Shown: positions 36,642 through 46,738, counted from the stretch's first letter. The stretch is DNA of 64,000 nt from Marinigracilibium pacificum (GCF_012926615.1 NZ_JABBNU010000006.1:1-64000), one strand, 5' to 3'. Translations and numbers: made by a program. Notes: generated by a model not told the origin, from the sequence alone.

Positions 36642-37771
36642 GTATGAAGGTCGGAATGGTCGACCTGAAAAAGCAACATTCCCTAATGCGGGATGAGATA
36701 TTTCAGGCCCTGGACAAGGTAATGGATGAATCCATGTTTGTTCAGGGTCGTTTTGTTCGCGAATTTGAGTCATTATTATCAGGTTATTTAAAAACAGATT
36801 ATTGTTTAGGGTGTAATTCGGGTACTGATGCACTATTTATTGCTTTAAAGGCTTTAAAACTTAAGCCTGGTGATCAGGTTATCATCCCGGCAAATGGCTA
36901 TGCGGCTGCTGCGGAGGCGGTCATTAGATGTGGAGGCAGACCGGTTTTTTCCCCTTTTAATACAGAGACTTTCGCTCTTGAGGCTGAAAATATAGAGCAT
37001 TTAATAACCGAAAAAACCGTTGGGGTAATTGCAGTTCATTTGTATGGTCAGGTATCTCCTTTAGATGATTTTCGCAGGCTGAAGGATGATTATGGCCTTT
37101 GGGTATTAGAAGATTTTGCTCAGGCAGTAGGCAGTAGATGGTGGTCTGATGAAAAAGGTGAATATATTATGGCTGGAGCTTTTGGAGATATTTCTGCAAC
37201 TTCATTTTACCCTACTAAAAATCTGGGTGCATTAGGTGATTCGGGAGCTTGTGTGACAAATAATTATAAATATTTTCAGTGGATGAAAATATTTGCTGAT
37301 CACGGGCAAAGTGAAAAAGATTATCACGCTATTTCAGGGATAAATAGTAGGATGGATACCTTTCAAGCTGCAGTACTAAAGGCTAAACTAAATTTTCTGG
37401 ATGAGTTTATTGAAGCTAGACGAAGGAATGCTGTAAAATACCGTGAGTTGATTAAATCTAATGGAATGTTTGAATTGCCTTATGAACATCCACAAAGTTT
37501 TCATACCTATCACCAGTTTGTGTTAAGGTTTAATACAAATCAAAGGGATGAATTTAGAGAATATCTGAAAAAAAACGGAGTAGCCACGCAGATTCACTAC
37601 CCTATATTGCTTGTTGATCAGCCAGCATTTAGAAAATATGTGAATCAAAATGAATCATTTGACGAATATAGTTGTTTGGTGGATAGAATAGTATCAATTC
37701 CAGTTCATGCGGAATTAACTGAAAAGCAAACAAATTATGTGGTAGAGGTGATAAATAGTTTTTGTAAGTAG
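36638..37771 (+). CDS. DegT/DnrJ/EryC1-family sugar aminotransferase
   Basis: This 377-aa PLP enzyme has the DegT family layout: NSGTDAL (residues 60-66), [10 protein letters not shown] (Asp159), and the PLP lysine Lys194 in [13 protein letters not shown]. Such enzymes transaminate a keto-sugar nucleotide to make an amino sugar for surface polysaccharides. It overlaps prfB by 4 bp, so a housekeeping gene and a polysaccharide gene share a transcript. Which keto-sugar is used is unknown, because no dehydratase partner is in the window. It marks the left end of the polysaccharide region. Confidence 0.9.
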   Translation: MSMKVGMVDLKKQHSLMRDEIFQALDKVMDESMFVQGRFVREFESLLSGYLKTDYCLGCNSGTDALFIALKALKLKPGDQVIIPANGYAAAAEAVIRCGGRPVFSPFNTETFALEAENIEHLITEKTVGVIAVHLYGQVSPLDDFRRLKDDYGLWVLEDFAQAVGSRWWSDEKGEYIMAGAFGDISATSFYPTKNLGALGDSGACVTNNYKYFQWMKIFADHGQSEKDYHAISGINSRMDTFQAAVLKAKLNFLDEFIEARRRNAVKYRELIKSNGMFELPYEHPQSFHTYHQFVLRFNTNQRDEFREYLKKNGVATQIHYPILLVDQPAFRKYVNQNESFDEYSCLVDRIVSIPVHAELTEKQTNYVVEVINSFCK

Positions 37772-37862
37772 GTCACATATTTTATTGAAAAGAGTATTAA
37801 TCAGTGTAAATTGAATTGTCAGAATAGGGAAATAATTTTTTCTTCTGTCGTTATAGCAAGTA

Positions 37863-39065
37863 ATGAATAAACTAATATATACTTTCTTATTAGCCTTAGT
37901 ATTTACAAATATTAGCAAGGCCCAAGCAAAGGATTCTGTTTTTATCCTATTAGAAAATCCAAAGGTTCAGATCGAATCGACCGATGCAGTAAATAATTTA
38001 TACAACTATAGATTTGAAAGAGCAGATCTTCAATTTGGATGGTTACAACAAGAATATCCATGGCATCCTTTGGGTTATTTTCTTAGAGGCCTTTCAGAAT
38101 GGTGGAAAATCTTACCAAATATGCAGGATAAGTCCAGAGATGCAAGATTTCATGCTTATATGGATTCAGCTATTATTCTGGCAGAAAATTTATATAAAAG
38201 ACCTCCTAATAAAGTAGAGGCTTCTTTTTTTCTTGCTGCTGCATATGGTTTTAAAGGAAGACTGTTGAGCGAAAGAGAAGAATGGGTGAAGGCAGCTTCT
38301 GCAGGAAAAAAATCATTAAAGTATCTTGAAGATTCAGAAGAATTTACTAATCTGAGTCCAGAGTTTTTATTTGGCCATGCATTATATAATTATTATTCAG
38401 TATGGATTCCGGAGAATTATCCTGCATTAAAACCAATTTTAATTTTCTTTAAAAAAGGAGAGAAGGATCTTGGTATTAAACAACTAAGAGAAGTAGCAAA
38501 TAATGCTTTTTATACACGGACAGAGGCTCAGCATTTTCTGGTTAAAATACTTAATTCTGAAAGGAAGGATAGAAGTGAGGCTTTGTTAGTAGCTAAATAT
38601 TTATCAGATACCTATCCGAGAAACTCTGTTTTTCTTATGTACTACGCTCGATTGTTGTATAACTCTGGGCAATGGTCTAAAATGGAGCCTGAGTGTAAAA
38701 AGATAATGACCAGAGTTGATAGTAGCGAATTTGGTTATGGGCCTTGGGCAGGTAAATATGCTTCTTTTTTTCTTGGAGAATATTATAAAGCAAGAAGAGA
38801 TAATCAAAATGCTAAGTATTATTATGAACGAGCTGTTGAGTTTGGTGAAGTAGGCGAAATGGAAGAGTCAGGATATCATCTTTATAGTTTGCTAAACTTA
38901 CTACGAATTGCCGATGAGGAGGGGGATCATGATGCAGCTGAAACATATGTAAAGGATATCAAAAGTAATTCTGATAGGAAGCATCCTGCGAATGAGGCAG
39001 CGAGGGAATATTTAAAAGAACGGCGGAAGGAAAAAAAAGAAGGTAAATTTTTAGGGATATTTTAA
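37863..39065 (+). CDS. Exported protein with TPR-like repeats, unknown function
   Basis: This 400-aa protein has a signal peptide (hydrophobic residues 6-17, ending KAQAKD). The rest is helical with TPR-like stretches, for example SFFLAAAYGFKGRLL, EAQHFLVKIL and YYKARRDNQNAKYYYERAVE. The C-terminus is very basic (KERRKEKKEGK). It is probably periplasmic, but no specific role can be named. It sits 8 bp before the NeuD-like acetyltransferase and could be cotranscribed with it. It may serve polysaccharide export or assembly, as a guess from location only. Confidence 0.7.
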   Translation: MNKLIYTFLLALVFTNISKAQAKDSVFILLENPKVQIESTDAVNNLYNYRFERADLQFGWLQQEYPWHPLGYFLRGLSEWWKILPNMQDKSRDARFHAYMDSAIILAENLYKRPPNKVEASFFLAAAYGFKGRLLSEREEWVKAASAGKKSLKYLEDSEEFTNLSPEFLFGHALYNYYSVWIPENYPALKPILIFFKKGEKDLGIKQLREVANNAFYTRTEAQHFLVKILNSERKDRSEALLVAKYLSDTYPRNSVFLMYYARLLYNSGQWSKMEPECKKIMTRVDSSEFGYGPWAGKYASFFLGEYYKARRDNQNAKYYYERAVEFGEVGEMEESGYHLYSLLNLLRIADEEGDHDAAETYVKDIKSNSDRKHPANEAAREYLKERRKEKKEGKFLGIF

Positions 39066-39073
39066 ATTCTATT

Positions 39074-39706
39074 ATGGATAAAATTGTATTAATCGGTGGT
39101 GGAGGACACTGTAAATCTGTGATAGATGTAATCGAAGAACAGGGGAAATATCAAATTGCTGAAATTTTAGATGTTGAAGAAAAGATTGGTAACGATGTTC
39201 TGGATTACAAAATCAGTGCAAAGGATACTGACTTACCTGAGCTGATTAAGAAGTACGATAATTTTTTGATAACTATTGGTCAGATTAGTTCTTCTAAAAT
39301 TAGAGAAAGATTTTATAATCAAATAAAGTCTTTGGGAGGGAAATTGCCAGTGATAATATCTCCTAGAGCACATGTTAGCAGGTATGCTAAAATTGGTGAG
39401 GGAACTGTTATTTTACATGGTGTAATAGTCAATGCGAATGCAACCATTGGAAATAATAATATTATTAATTCAAATGCAGTGATTGAGCATGATGCAAAAA
39501 CAGGCGATCATTGTCATATTTCCACCGGAGCGATACTTAATGGTGAAGCAATATTAGGTAGTAGAAGTTTTATGGGAAGTGGTTCTCGGACTGCCCAGTG
39601 CGTAGAGATTCCTGAAGAAACAGTTATTGGTGCATCCGGGTATGTACACAGGTCTTTACCTGAATCAGGTTTATATTTGGGTGTTCCGGTTAAAAAAGTT
39701 GATTAA
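39074..39706 (+). CDS. NeuD/PglD-family sugar O- or N-acetyltransferase
   Basis: This 210-aa enzyme has an N-terminal Rossmann-like subdomain (VLIGGGGHCKSVIDVIEEQG) and a C-terminal left-handed beta-helix. The helix contains hexapeptide repeats such as GEGTVILHGVIVNANATIG and the EHDA motif, where a His is the usual catalytic base. NeuD/PglD enzymes acetylate a sugar-nucleotide amine or a sialic acid hydroxyl for surface glycans. Together with the DegT aminotransferase it could finish an N-acetylated amino sugar, as PglD does after PglE. Its stop overlaps the next start by one base. Confidence 0.88.
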   Translation: MDKIVLIGGGGHCKSVIDVIEEQGKYQIAEILDVEEKIGNDVLDYKISAKDTDLPELIKKYDNFLITIGQISSSKIRERFYNQIKSLGGKLPVIISPRAHVSRYAKIGEGTVILHGVIVNANATIGNNNIINSNAVIEHDAKTGDHCHISTGAILNGEAILGSRSFMGSGSRTAQCVEIPEETVIGASGYVHRSLPESGLYLGVPVKKVD

Positions 39707-41037
39707 TGAGAAGTATTGATCTGTTGGTTGGTCCTTTATTTCTAATCTTAACAGTAGGATTGGCATGGTTTATAAGGCCTTCTGTGACAGATAAAAAAGA
39801 TCAAAAATATTATTTTCCGGCATTATTACTCAGATTGTTTGGAGCCTTGGCACTAGGCTTGTTATATGAATTTTATTATGGCGGAGGTGACACGTTTACT
39901 TTTCATCGACATGGAAGTAGAATAATCTGGTCATCACTTTTTGATGACCCTAAGATTTGGTGGGAGCTTATGACCCATCAAGGGGAATATCTGCCTGCTT
40001 CATTTGAATATGCCAGTAATATCTGGACATTTAAAGATCCTGCATCTTATTTTGTAGTGAGAACAGCAGCATTATTTGATATTATAACATTTGGTAGCTA
40101 TGTAGGTACTGCCTTTTGTTTTGCATTTGTTGCTTTTTTGAGTCACTGGATGCTCTATAGGTCATTCTCAAGGTTGTTTCCTACAATATCCAGATATATA
40201 GCCTATGCAGTATTATTTATTCCATCTATAATTTTCTGGGGTTCCGGGATTTTAAAAGATACGATTACTCTGATTGCATTATGTTGGTTAGTGTATTTTT
40301 TTATTGAATTTTTTATTCATAAAAGAAGGAGTGTTTTTCTTGTTATACTTGCGTTACTAGCAGCATATACTTTGTTTCATGTCAAAATATATATATTTCT
40401 TATTGCCATTCCATGTTTGTTATTATGGTGGACAACAAAAAATATATCACTGATTAAAGACCCAATCCTAAAAGCCGCTGCACTCCCTTTCTTGGGTGTA
40501 ATATTAGTTGTCGGCTCCTTTTATGCAATGCGGATTGTTGGTGAACAAAATAAAAAGTATAGTCTCGATAATATAGCAGAAACAGTACAGACACAGGCTT
40601 ATGATATTGCCTTTTGGACTGGAAAGGGGGCCGGGTCAACATATAATTTGGGAGAGCTTGATGGAACTTGGATTAGCATGTTTAAGTTAGCTCCTCAGGC
40701 AGTAAATGTAGCGCTATTCAGACCGTATCCATGGGAAGTGCGTAATCCTTTGATGATACTTTCTATGGTTGAAAGTTTAGGTATGTTGCTTTTTACTTTA
40801 TATATTTTTACCCGTACCGGATTAAAAGAAATGATTGTGAATTTGAAAAGACCTGAGGTATTATTTTGTTTGGCTTTTTCTTTGTCATTTGCTTTTGCTA
40901 CAGGGATTTCAACTTTTAATTTTGGTACCTTGTCAAGATACCGTATACCCTTGTTACCATTCTATGTATTAGGATTATTGATTATTTGGTACTGGCAGGA
41001 GGAAAGCAAGTTTAATAAACAGTTAGTGTTTAAGTGA
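39706..41037 (+). CDS. Multi-pass membrane protein, candidate polysaccharide polymerase
   Basis: This 443-aa protein has about 10-11 predicted transmembrane segments and an extracellular-type region carrying YGGGDTFTFHRHGSRI (about residues 53-68). IPSIIFWGSGILKDTITLIA is a second conserved block. It resembles an uncharacterised family of Bacteroidota polysaccharide-locus membrane proteins. The likely roles are repeat-unit polymerase (Wzy-like) or membrane glycosyltransferase. No Wzy candidate is otherwise present, so this is the best one by context. Sequence alone does not settle it. The next gene lies on the opposite strand and overlaps its end by 8 bp. Confidence 0.6.
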   Translation: MRSIDLLVGPLFLILTVGLAWFIRPSVTDKKDQKYYFPALLLRLFGALALGLLYEFYYGGGDTFTFHRHGSRIIWSSLFDDPKIWWELMTHQGEYLPASFEYASNIWTFKDPASYFVVRTAALFDIITFGSYVGTAFCFAFVAFLSHWMLYRSFSRLFPTISRYIAYAVLFIPSIIFWGSGILKDTITLIALCWLVYFFIEFFIHKRRSVFLVILALLAAYTLFHVKIYIFLIAIPCLLLWWTTKNISLIKDPILKAAALPFLGVILVVGSFYAMRIVGEQNKKYSLDNIAETVQTQAYDIAFWTGKGAGSTYNLGELDGTWISMFKLAPQAVNVALFRPYPWEVRNPLMILSMVESLGMLLFTLYIFTRTGLKEMIVNLKRPEVLFCLAFSLSFAFATGISTFNFGTLSRYRIPLLPFYVLGLLIIWYWQEESKFNKQLVFK

Positions 41038-42097
41038 AAAGATTTAGGAACTTTTGTTTGTTAGCAACTGTTGAAAATTCATTCTCCACTTTTTTAATTC
41101 CCTTTTGTCCCATTTCTTTTCTTAAACTGTGATTTGAAATAAGAATTGAAATGAAATTTTTCCAATCTTCATTATTTCTAGCCAGAAATCCTTCATTCCC
41201 ATGAGAAACAATTTCTTCATTGACCCCTACTGGTGAAACTATTGCTGGCTTTCCTAATGATAAATACTGCAAAGCTTTAAATCCACATTTCCCCTTAGTC
41301 CATTGGTCATCAGGAAGAGGCATTATGCCAATATCAATTTTACTAAGATCTTCTATTTCTCTTTCTTTAGACCATTTTATGAAGGTGTAATTATTTAAGT
41401 CAGGCGATGGATCCTCATTACATATTACCTGAAAGTTGAAATGGATTTTTTGTTGTAATTCTTTTATAGCAGGAAAAATTGGAATTAAATACTTAAGTGT
41501 TGAATGAGTACCTGTCCAACCTATAGTAACTAAATTGTTGTTTGTTTCATCATCATTTTCAGGTTTATGGTAAGAGGTGTCAAGTGTTGTAGGGATTATA
41601 GTTACATTATTATTAAATTTTGAAGCAAATTCAGCTAAATATTGATTTCCAACTGAGACTTTATAAGACCATTTGCAAATTGATTTTACTTTTGATGGAT
41701 TTTTAAGTATTTGACCAATAGAATTTACACCTGACTTATCTGGCAACCAGATTGCATCATCAAAATCAAAAATAATTTTTTTATTTAGTATTTTTGAAAC
41801 GATAAATTCAAACCAGGGAAGACCAAGTGGAGTAGCTTCTCTATGTATAAAAACAAAGTCATAATTATATAGTGTAAATAAAGTGAATAGGCGTTTCAGG
41901 AAGCCCAGAATTGTATAATATACTTTAATGATAAAACCTCCTGAAGAGTATAAGTTATTCCATGCTTTTTCTGAAAAAAATGAGGATTGTGTGTACTTAA
42001 TTCCTTCCTTATTTAGATATTTGAAGTATTGTTCAAACCTAAACCTTTGTGAGGGTGCTTGATTGTATGGATATGGAGTGATGAAAGCTACTTTCAT
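41030..42097 (-). CDS. Family 4-type glycosyltransferase, opposite strand to the locus
   Basis: This 355-aa protein has a GT-B fold: VAFITPYPYNQAPSQRFRFE at the start, IIPTTLDTSYHKPE in the middle, and the C-terminal GIMPLPDDQWTKGKCGFKAL followed by SLGKPAIVSPVGVNEEI. It would transfer a sugar to the growing polysaccharide; donor and acceptor cannot be read. It is the only minus-strand gene in the 35.5-53.7 kb block and overlaps the preceding plus-strand gene tail-to-tail. Its upstream region (42098-42383) holds inverted and direct repeats. Confidence 0.88.
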   Translation of the reverse strand: MKVAFITPYPYNQAPSQRFRFEQYFKYLNKEGIKYTQSSFFSEKAWNNLYSSGGFIIKVYYTILGFLKRLFTLFTLYNYDFVFIHREATPLGLPWFEFIVSKILNKKIIFDFDDAIWLPDKSGVNSIGQILKNPSKVKSICKWSYKVSVGNQYLAEFASKFNNNVTIIPTTLDTSYHKPENDDETNNNLVTIGWTGTHSTLKYLIPIFPAIKELQQKIHFNFQVICNEDPSPDLNNYTFIKWSKEREIEDLSKIDIGIMPLPDDQWTKGKCGFKALQYLSLGKPAIVSPVGVNEEIVSHGNEGFLARNNEDWKNFISILISNHSLRKEMGQKGIKKVENEFSTVANKQKFLNLFT

Positions 42098-42126
42098 ACA
42101 AAAAAATGTTGAATAATCAGGTAGAT

Positions 42127-42170
42127 AATTTACTGCTTATGTATTTACAAACTGTTGTAAATTTACTGCT
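42127..42170. promoter_or_regulatory. Operator-like repeats between divergent polysaccharide genes
   Basis: AATTTACTGCT occurs twice (42127-42137 and 42160-42170). Between and overlapping them lies a perfect inverted repeat ATTTACAA-ACTG-TTGTAAAT (42143-42162). The 286-bp gap between the minus-strand glycosyltransferase and the plus-strand methyltransferase is otherwise AT-rich and featureless. Confidence 0.35.
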
Positions 42171-42383
42171 GCATTTTTGAAAGTATTGTAAAATAATGAA
42201 ATATTTGGCTTACCAAGCTTAATGATTAATAATCGAAATTGGATTAATAGAGTTATTCATTTCGAAATGTAGGATAGGAGTTGATCATGACTGTACTAAT
42301 AAATTGCTAGGTGATTTTATGAGAATGGTAAAGGTTTGTTATTGAATAGTATAATTGGAACAGTATTTATATTTTTTTATTAG

Positions 42384-42971
42384 ATGAATAAATTAGAATT
42401 AATAGCTAATATAGCTAGGCATAATTTAAAATCCTTCAAGACTTTTTTGCGTAAAACCCTTAATAAATCTGACTTGGATAGGTGGAGGAAAAGATCGTCA
42501 TTTGATGAAAATTGGGATAGTAGAACAATAAAAATGGCTTCTTATGTTCAACCCAATTCCTCCGTTATAGAATTTGGAGCAGGAAGATTAGTCTTAAAAG
42601 ATCATTTACCTGCTAATTGTAATTATACCCCATCTGATATTGTGGAAAGAGGCCATAATACTTTAGTAATAGATTTAAATAAATACCCTCTTCCGGATCT
42701 TGATAATTTTGATTATGCAATATTTAGTGGAGTATTGGAATATGTTAATAAGCTTCCAAAGTTTGTTGATTTTCTTTCTCCAAGAATGAAAACTATTGTA
42801 GCTTCTTATGCAACTCTTGAAAAGAATAAGTTAAGAGGAATTCATGGTTGGGTTAATAGTTATACAGAACAGCAATTTGTCGAGATTTTTGAAAATAGTG
42901 GTTACGTTATGTCTGAAAAAGCTTTTTGGAAAAATCAGACCATATACGTCTTTGAAAATAAAAAGTCATAA
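42384..42971 (+). CDS. SAM-dependent methyltransferase-like protein
   Basis: This 195-aa protein has a class I methyltransferase-like core: motif I SVIEFGAGRLVLKDHL (a GxG-type loop at about residues 59-62), then DYAIFSGVLEYVNKLPKF (motif IV region). The basic N-terminus (about 15-35) precedes the core. It is shorter than most class I enzymes and ends soon after the core. It could methylate a sugar or a lipid carrier in the polysaccharide pathway, as location suggests. The next gene begins 30 bp later. Confidence 0.7.
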   Translation: MNKLELIANIARHNLKSFKTFLRKTLNKSDLDRWRKRSSFDENWDSRTIKMASYVQPNSSVIEFGAGRLVLKDHLPANCNYTPSDIVERGHNTLVIDLNKYPLPDLDNFDYAIFSGVLEYVNKLPKFVDFLSPRMKTIVASYATLEKNKLRGIHGWVNSYTEQQFVEIFENSGYVMSEKAFWKNQTIYVFENKKS

Positions 42972-43001
42972 TTAGAAAAAAATAACCTTATTTAGCCTAA
43001 A

Positions 43002-44141
43002 ATGGGATTAAGTTTAATTAAGAAGGTGGCAGTTGTGATCGGTACAAGACCAGAGGCGATCAAAATGGCACCAGTTATTCTAAAATTGAAATCATCCAAA
43101 GAAATTAAAGTCAAAGTTATATCTACTGGGCAACATAGGGAACTATTAGATCAGGTTATTCAATTATTTGACTTTAAAGTTGATTTTTCCTTAAATATAA
43201 TGGAGTCAAATCAATCATTGGCAGGAATTACCTCTAAAGTAGTAACCAAGCTTGATGATGTATTTAGAAAGGAAGATTTTGATCTTATCCTTGTTCATGG
43301 TGACACAACCACAGCTATGGGGGCTTCATTGGCAGCTTTTTATAATAAAATTAAAGTTGCCCATGTTGAAGCAGGATTAAGAACAAATGATATTTATGCT
43401 CCTTTTCCGGAAGAAATAAATAGGAAATTGATTGCTTCTATTGCCTTTAGAAATTATTCGCCTACATTAAGCTCCAAAAACAATTTATTAGATGAGAATA
43501 TTACTGAAAGCAAAATTTTAATCACGGGTAATACGGTGATTGATGCTTTATTTTATATTCTTGATCAAATAAAAAGGAATAAAATTGAAATTAATCCTGA
43601 AATTAGAAATCTAGTTTCAAACAAAAAGAAAAGCTATTTATTAGTTACAGGTCATAGAAGAGAGAATTTTGGGGAGGGGTTTTTATCTATTTGTTCAGCA
43701 CTAAAGCATTTAGCACAAAATAATCCGAATTTAACAATAATTTATCCGGTACATTTGAATCCAAATGTTAAGGAAATAGTCCATCATCATTTAAATGATC
43801 TTGAAAATGTTCAATTAATAGAGCCTTTAGATTATAGCTCCTTTGTTTACTTAATGGCAGAAGCCTCAATAATCCTGACTGATTCAGGAGGAGTCCAGGA
43901 GGAAGCTCCTAGTTTGGGGATTCCGGTATTGGTTATGCGCGAAAAAACCGAAAGACCTGAAGCAGTTGAAAGTGGAACTGTAAAAATTGTAGGGACCAAT
44001 AAAGAATTAATCATTCAAGAGGTTGAAACACTACTGTCTGATAAGGATTATTATAAGAGTATGTCTGAAAAGTTAAACCCTTATGGTGATGGAAATGCAG
44101 CTGACAGAATACTAGATGATATTTTGAAACTAGATTTCTAA
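43002..44141 (+). CDS. wecB: UDP-N-acetylglucosamine 2-epimerase (non-hydrolysing)
   Basis: This 379-aa protein has the full signature series: VIGTRPEAIKMAPV, STGQHRELLDQV, VHGDTTTAMGASLAAF, HVEAGLRTND followed by PFPEEINR, TGHRRENFG and LTDSGGVQEEAPSLG. It interconverts UDP-GlcNAc and UDP-ManNAc, supplying ManNAc or its derivatives to surface polysaccharides. It lies directly against the flippase gene (no bases between the stop and the next start). The product could be used unmodified, since no ManNAc dehydrogenase is present. Confidence 0.95.
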   Translation: MGLSLIKKVAVVIGTRPEAIKMAPVILKLKSSKEIKVKVISTGQHRELLDQVIQLFDFKVDFSLNIMESNQSLAGITSKVVTKLDDVFRKEDFDLILVHGDTTTAMGASLAAFYNKIKVAHVEAGLRTNDIYAPFPEEINRKLIASIAFRNYSPTLSSKNNLLDENITESKILITGNTVIDALFYILDQIKRNKIEINPEIRNLVSNKKKSYLLVTGHRRENFGEGFLSICSALKHLAQNNPNLTIIYPVHLNPNVKEIVHHHLNDLENVQLIEPLDYSSFVYLMAEASIILTDSGGVQEEAPSLGIPVLVMREKTERPEAVESGTVKIVGTNKELIIQEVETLLSDKDYYKSMSEKLNPYGDGNAADRILDDILKLDF

Positions 44142-45530
44142 ATGGTGAAGTTTGCTAATCAGTTCTTTAATTTAATATCGAAGCTAAAATCATCTCAATT
44201 TTTCAGACAAATATTTGTCACTCTTCTTGGTAATGGTTTAGGGTTTGCAATAGGGTTTTTACTAACCCCTGTAATTTCCAGATTATATCCTCCTGAGGCT
44301 TATGGTCTATTTTCAATTATTAACTCAATTGTAGCTGTGTTAGTTATGTTATCAACATTAAACTATACTAATGCTATTGTTCTTCCAAAATCAAACCACA
44401 AGTTTTATCGTCTTATACAGATAAGTTTCTTTTTGGTATTAATTACTTCTGTCTTACTAGTGCTTATTCTTTTGTTGTTTGAAGATTTTTTTGCTGAAAA
44501 TATAGAATTACCAGTTAGTGATGTATGGCTTTATATGATTCCTGTTCTGGTTTTTTTGTCAGGTGTATTTCAGATTCTTAATAGTTGGTCTATAAAGAAT
44601 GGGGAATTTAAATCAATTTCTAAATCGAAGTTCGTAGGTATACTCAGTGGAAAAAGCGTAGCCATACTAATAGGGTTTATAAAGCCTTTTAATTATGTGG
44701 GGATATTGATTGGTGAATTAATAGGTAAATTTTTCTTTATTTCTTTACTTCTTAATAAACGGGTTATTAGAAGAACTAAATTCATTTTAACTAATTTAAA
44801 CCTATCAAAAATAAAAGAAGTTGCTGTTGAATATAAAAGGTATCCTCTTTTTGCCTTGCCAGCAAATTGGCTACAAGCCTTAATTTTACAAATTCCTGTA
44901 TATTTTCTTAGTCATTATTTCGACCTTGAATCGGTAGGGTATTATTCGATGGCAAATGGATTATTAATAATCCCTTTAAATGTCTTAGGTAATTCTGTGG
45001 CTTCTGTTTTCATGAAGAGAGCCGTTGATTTACAGTATGTTAAGGAGAGGTTGGCAAGAGAGACGGAAAATTTATACTTCAAATTGTTATATGTGGTAAT
45101 TGTTCCATTTGCAGTTTTATTTATTTATGGAGAAAATATTTTCACCATTTTATTGGGGGATCAATGGGGAACCTCTGGTGAGCTTGCCTCAATTATGACT
45201 GTTTATTTTGTGTTTCAAACTTGCGCGATTCCGATCTCTCTAATTTATATGGTAAAGCAAAAGGAAAAACAGTTCTTGTATTTTCAAATCGTTTCAGTTC
45301 TAATTGTATTGACTTCATTGTTTTTGTCGTTGGATTTCAGTTCTTTGATGATTTCTATGAAGTTTTATGCAGGAGCAAATGTTTTGGTGTATTTGATTGG
45401 GATATATATGACATTTAGTTTCGTAGGGAAATCAAATAAATCTATTTTATTTATTATTGGTAAATCAATCTTGGTTATTTCAATGGCTTTTTCTATTGTT
45501 TGGGGGATAAGTTATTTATTTAATTTGTGA
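44142..45530 (+). CDS. wzx: Polysaccharide biosynthesis flippase, Wzx-like
   Basis: This 462-aa inner-membrane protein has about 12-14 transmembrane segments, with FVTLLGNGLGFAIGFLLTPVIS and RLYPPEAYGLFSIINSIVAVL in the first third. That is typical of the MOP/MVF superfamily O-antigen flippases. It would move undecaprenyl-linked repeat units across the inner membrane. It lies between the epimerase and the glycosyltransferases, as in most Wzx/Wzy-dependent loci. No Wzz was found. Confidence 0.9.
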   Translation: MVKFANQFFNLISKLKSSQFFRQIFVTLLGNGLGFAIGFLLTPVISRLYPPEAYGLFSIINSIVAVLVMLSTLNYTNAIVLPKSNHKFYRLIQISFFLVLITSVLLVLILLLFEDFFAENIELPVSDVWLYMIPVLVFLSGVFQILNSWSIKNGEFKSISKSKFVGILSGKSVAILIGFIKPFNYVGILIGELIGKFFFISLLLNKRVIRRTKFILTNLNLSKIKEVAVEYKRYPLFALPANWLQALILQIPVYFLSHYFDLESVGYYSMANGLLIIPLNVLGNSVASVFMKRAVDLQYVKERLARETENLYFKLLYVVIVPFAVLFIYGENIFTILLGDQWGTSGELASIMTVYFVFQTCAIPISLIYMVKQKEKQFLYFQIVSVLIVLTSLFLSLDFSSLMISMKFYAGANVLVYLIGIYMTFSFVGKSNKSILFIIGKSILVISMAFSIVWGISYLFNL

Positions 45531-46738
45531 TGAATGTATTATTTATAAGTGTTTCAGCACCACCAAAAACAGGGGCAGAAAGTTTACAAGTTGCAAGGTT
45601 TTTAGCAACTTTATCTAAAAAAGCTAAGGTTACTTTAGTGACTACTGAACCCGTAAATGAAGGATGGCGTAAAACAGATGATTCACTGAATGAGTGTCTA
45701 GATGACCTTGATAAAATTATTCAGATTCCAGCTAAATTAAATAAATATTTAACCCGGATATGTAGTTTAATTGATGCAGACTACCTTCAAAAGCCAGATT
45801 CTGATTTTTTATTTTATAAAAAGTGGAATAGTGTTATCGGTCAAATTCATCATAAACCAGATGTAATCTATGCAAGAGCTTCTCCTTTTTCATCAATTCT
45901 ATTGGGGATTAAATTAAAAGAATACTTTGATGTTCCTTTGTTTTCTCATTTCAGTGACCCATTTTATTATAATCCTTATAGTAAAAAAAATGAGTTTAAG
46001 AGGAATGCTGAAAAGACAATCCTAGAGAAATCAGATATGATTTCATTTACAACAGAATTAACTAAAAAGTTTTATGAGGATAAGTACCCTTCTTTTAAAA
46101 GCAAATTTTTAGTGATCCCAAATGTATATCCACATGACTTGAAACTAGATACTAAAACAGGATTTCAAAATTCAAAATTTATTATTTCTTATACTGGAAA
46201 CTTATATGGTAAAAGAAATTTCTCGTCAGTTCTAGAAGCTCTGAAATATATAGAAGAAAATTATAAAGAAGTATATGAACAGATAGAGGTAAATATTGCG
46301 GGTAATATACAAGAGCCTGTAATGGATGAAATCAATAGATATAATTTGGCTTGTTTAAATTATTTGGGGGTCATAACTCAAACTCAATGTACTGAATTAA
46401 ATAGTAAATCAGACTTACTTGTTGTAATCGATAAGGAATTAGAAGAAGAGATCGATAGAGTGTTTTTGCCTTCTAAAATATTAGATTATATAGTATTGAA
46501 AAAAGTGATTCTGGCTGTGACTCCTTTATATAGTGAGAGTTATAACTTAATTAATGATAAGTTTGGAGTAGCTTTTAATCATGATCAAACTTTAGATATA
46601 GCTGATTTTTTAATCAGGGTTGTTAAAGATAGAAACTCTTTAAATGACTATATAAAAAGTACTCCGCCGGAATTTTACAGCGCAAATCATCAGACAACAA
46701 TCTTATTAGAGAAATTTCAATATTTACTGGATGCCTAA
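45530..46738 (+). CDS. Glycosyltransferase, GT-B type
   Basis: The protein is 402 aa from the ATG at 45530; a GTG three bases earlier is less likely. It has a GT-B arrangement with VLFISVSAPPKTGAESLQVA at the start and ISYTGNLYGKRNFSSVLEAL in the second half. The latter marks the start of the nucleotide-sugar domain, and IDRVFLPSKILDYIVLKK is the C-terminal donor-site helix region. Donor and acceptor are unknown. Its start overlaps the wzx stop by one base and its stop overlaps the next gene by 8 bp. Confidence 0.85.
   Translation: MNVLFISVSAPPKTGAESLQVARFLATLSKKAKVTLVTTEPVNEGWRKTDDSLNECLDDLDKIIQIPAKLNKYLTRICSLIDADYLQKPDSDFLFYKKWNSVIGQIHHKPDVIYARASPFSSILLGIKLKEYFDVPLFSHFSDPFYYNPYSKKNEFKRNAEKTILEKSDMISFTTELTKKFYEDKYPSFKSKFLVIPNVYPHDLKLDTKTGFQNSKFIISYTGNLYGKRNFSSVLEALKYIEENYKEVYEQIEVNIAGNIQEPVMDEINRYNLACLNYLGVITQTQCTELNSKSDLLVVIDKELEEEIDRVFLPSKILDYIVLKKVILAVTPLYSESYNLINDKFGVAFNHDQTLDIADFLIRVVKDRNSLNDYIKSTPPEFYSANHQTTILLEKFQYLLDA

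Noticed and set aside
36504-36833. 109-codon minus-strand frame across the prfB-DegT junction
   Set aside because: Antisense to two solid genes, with no motif or ribosome site.
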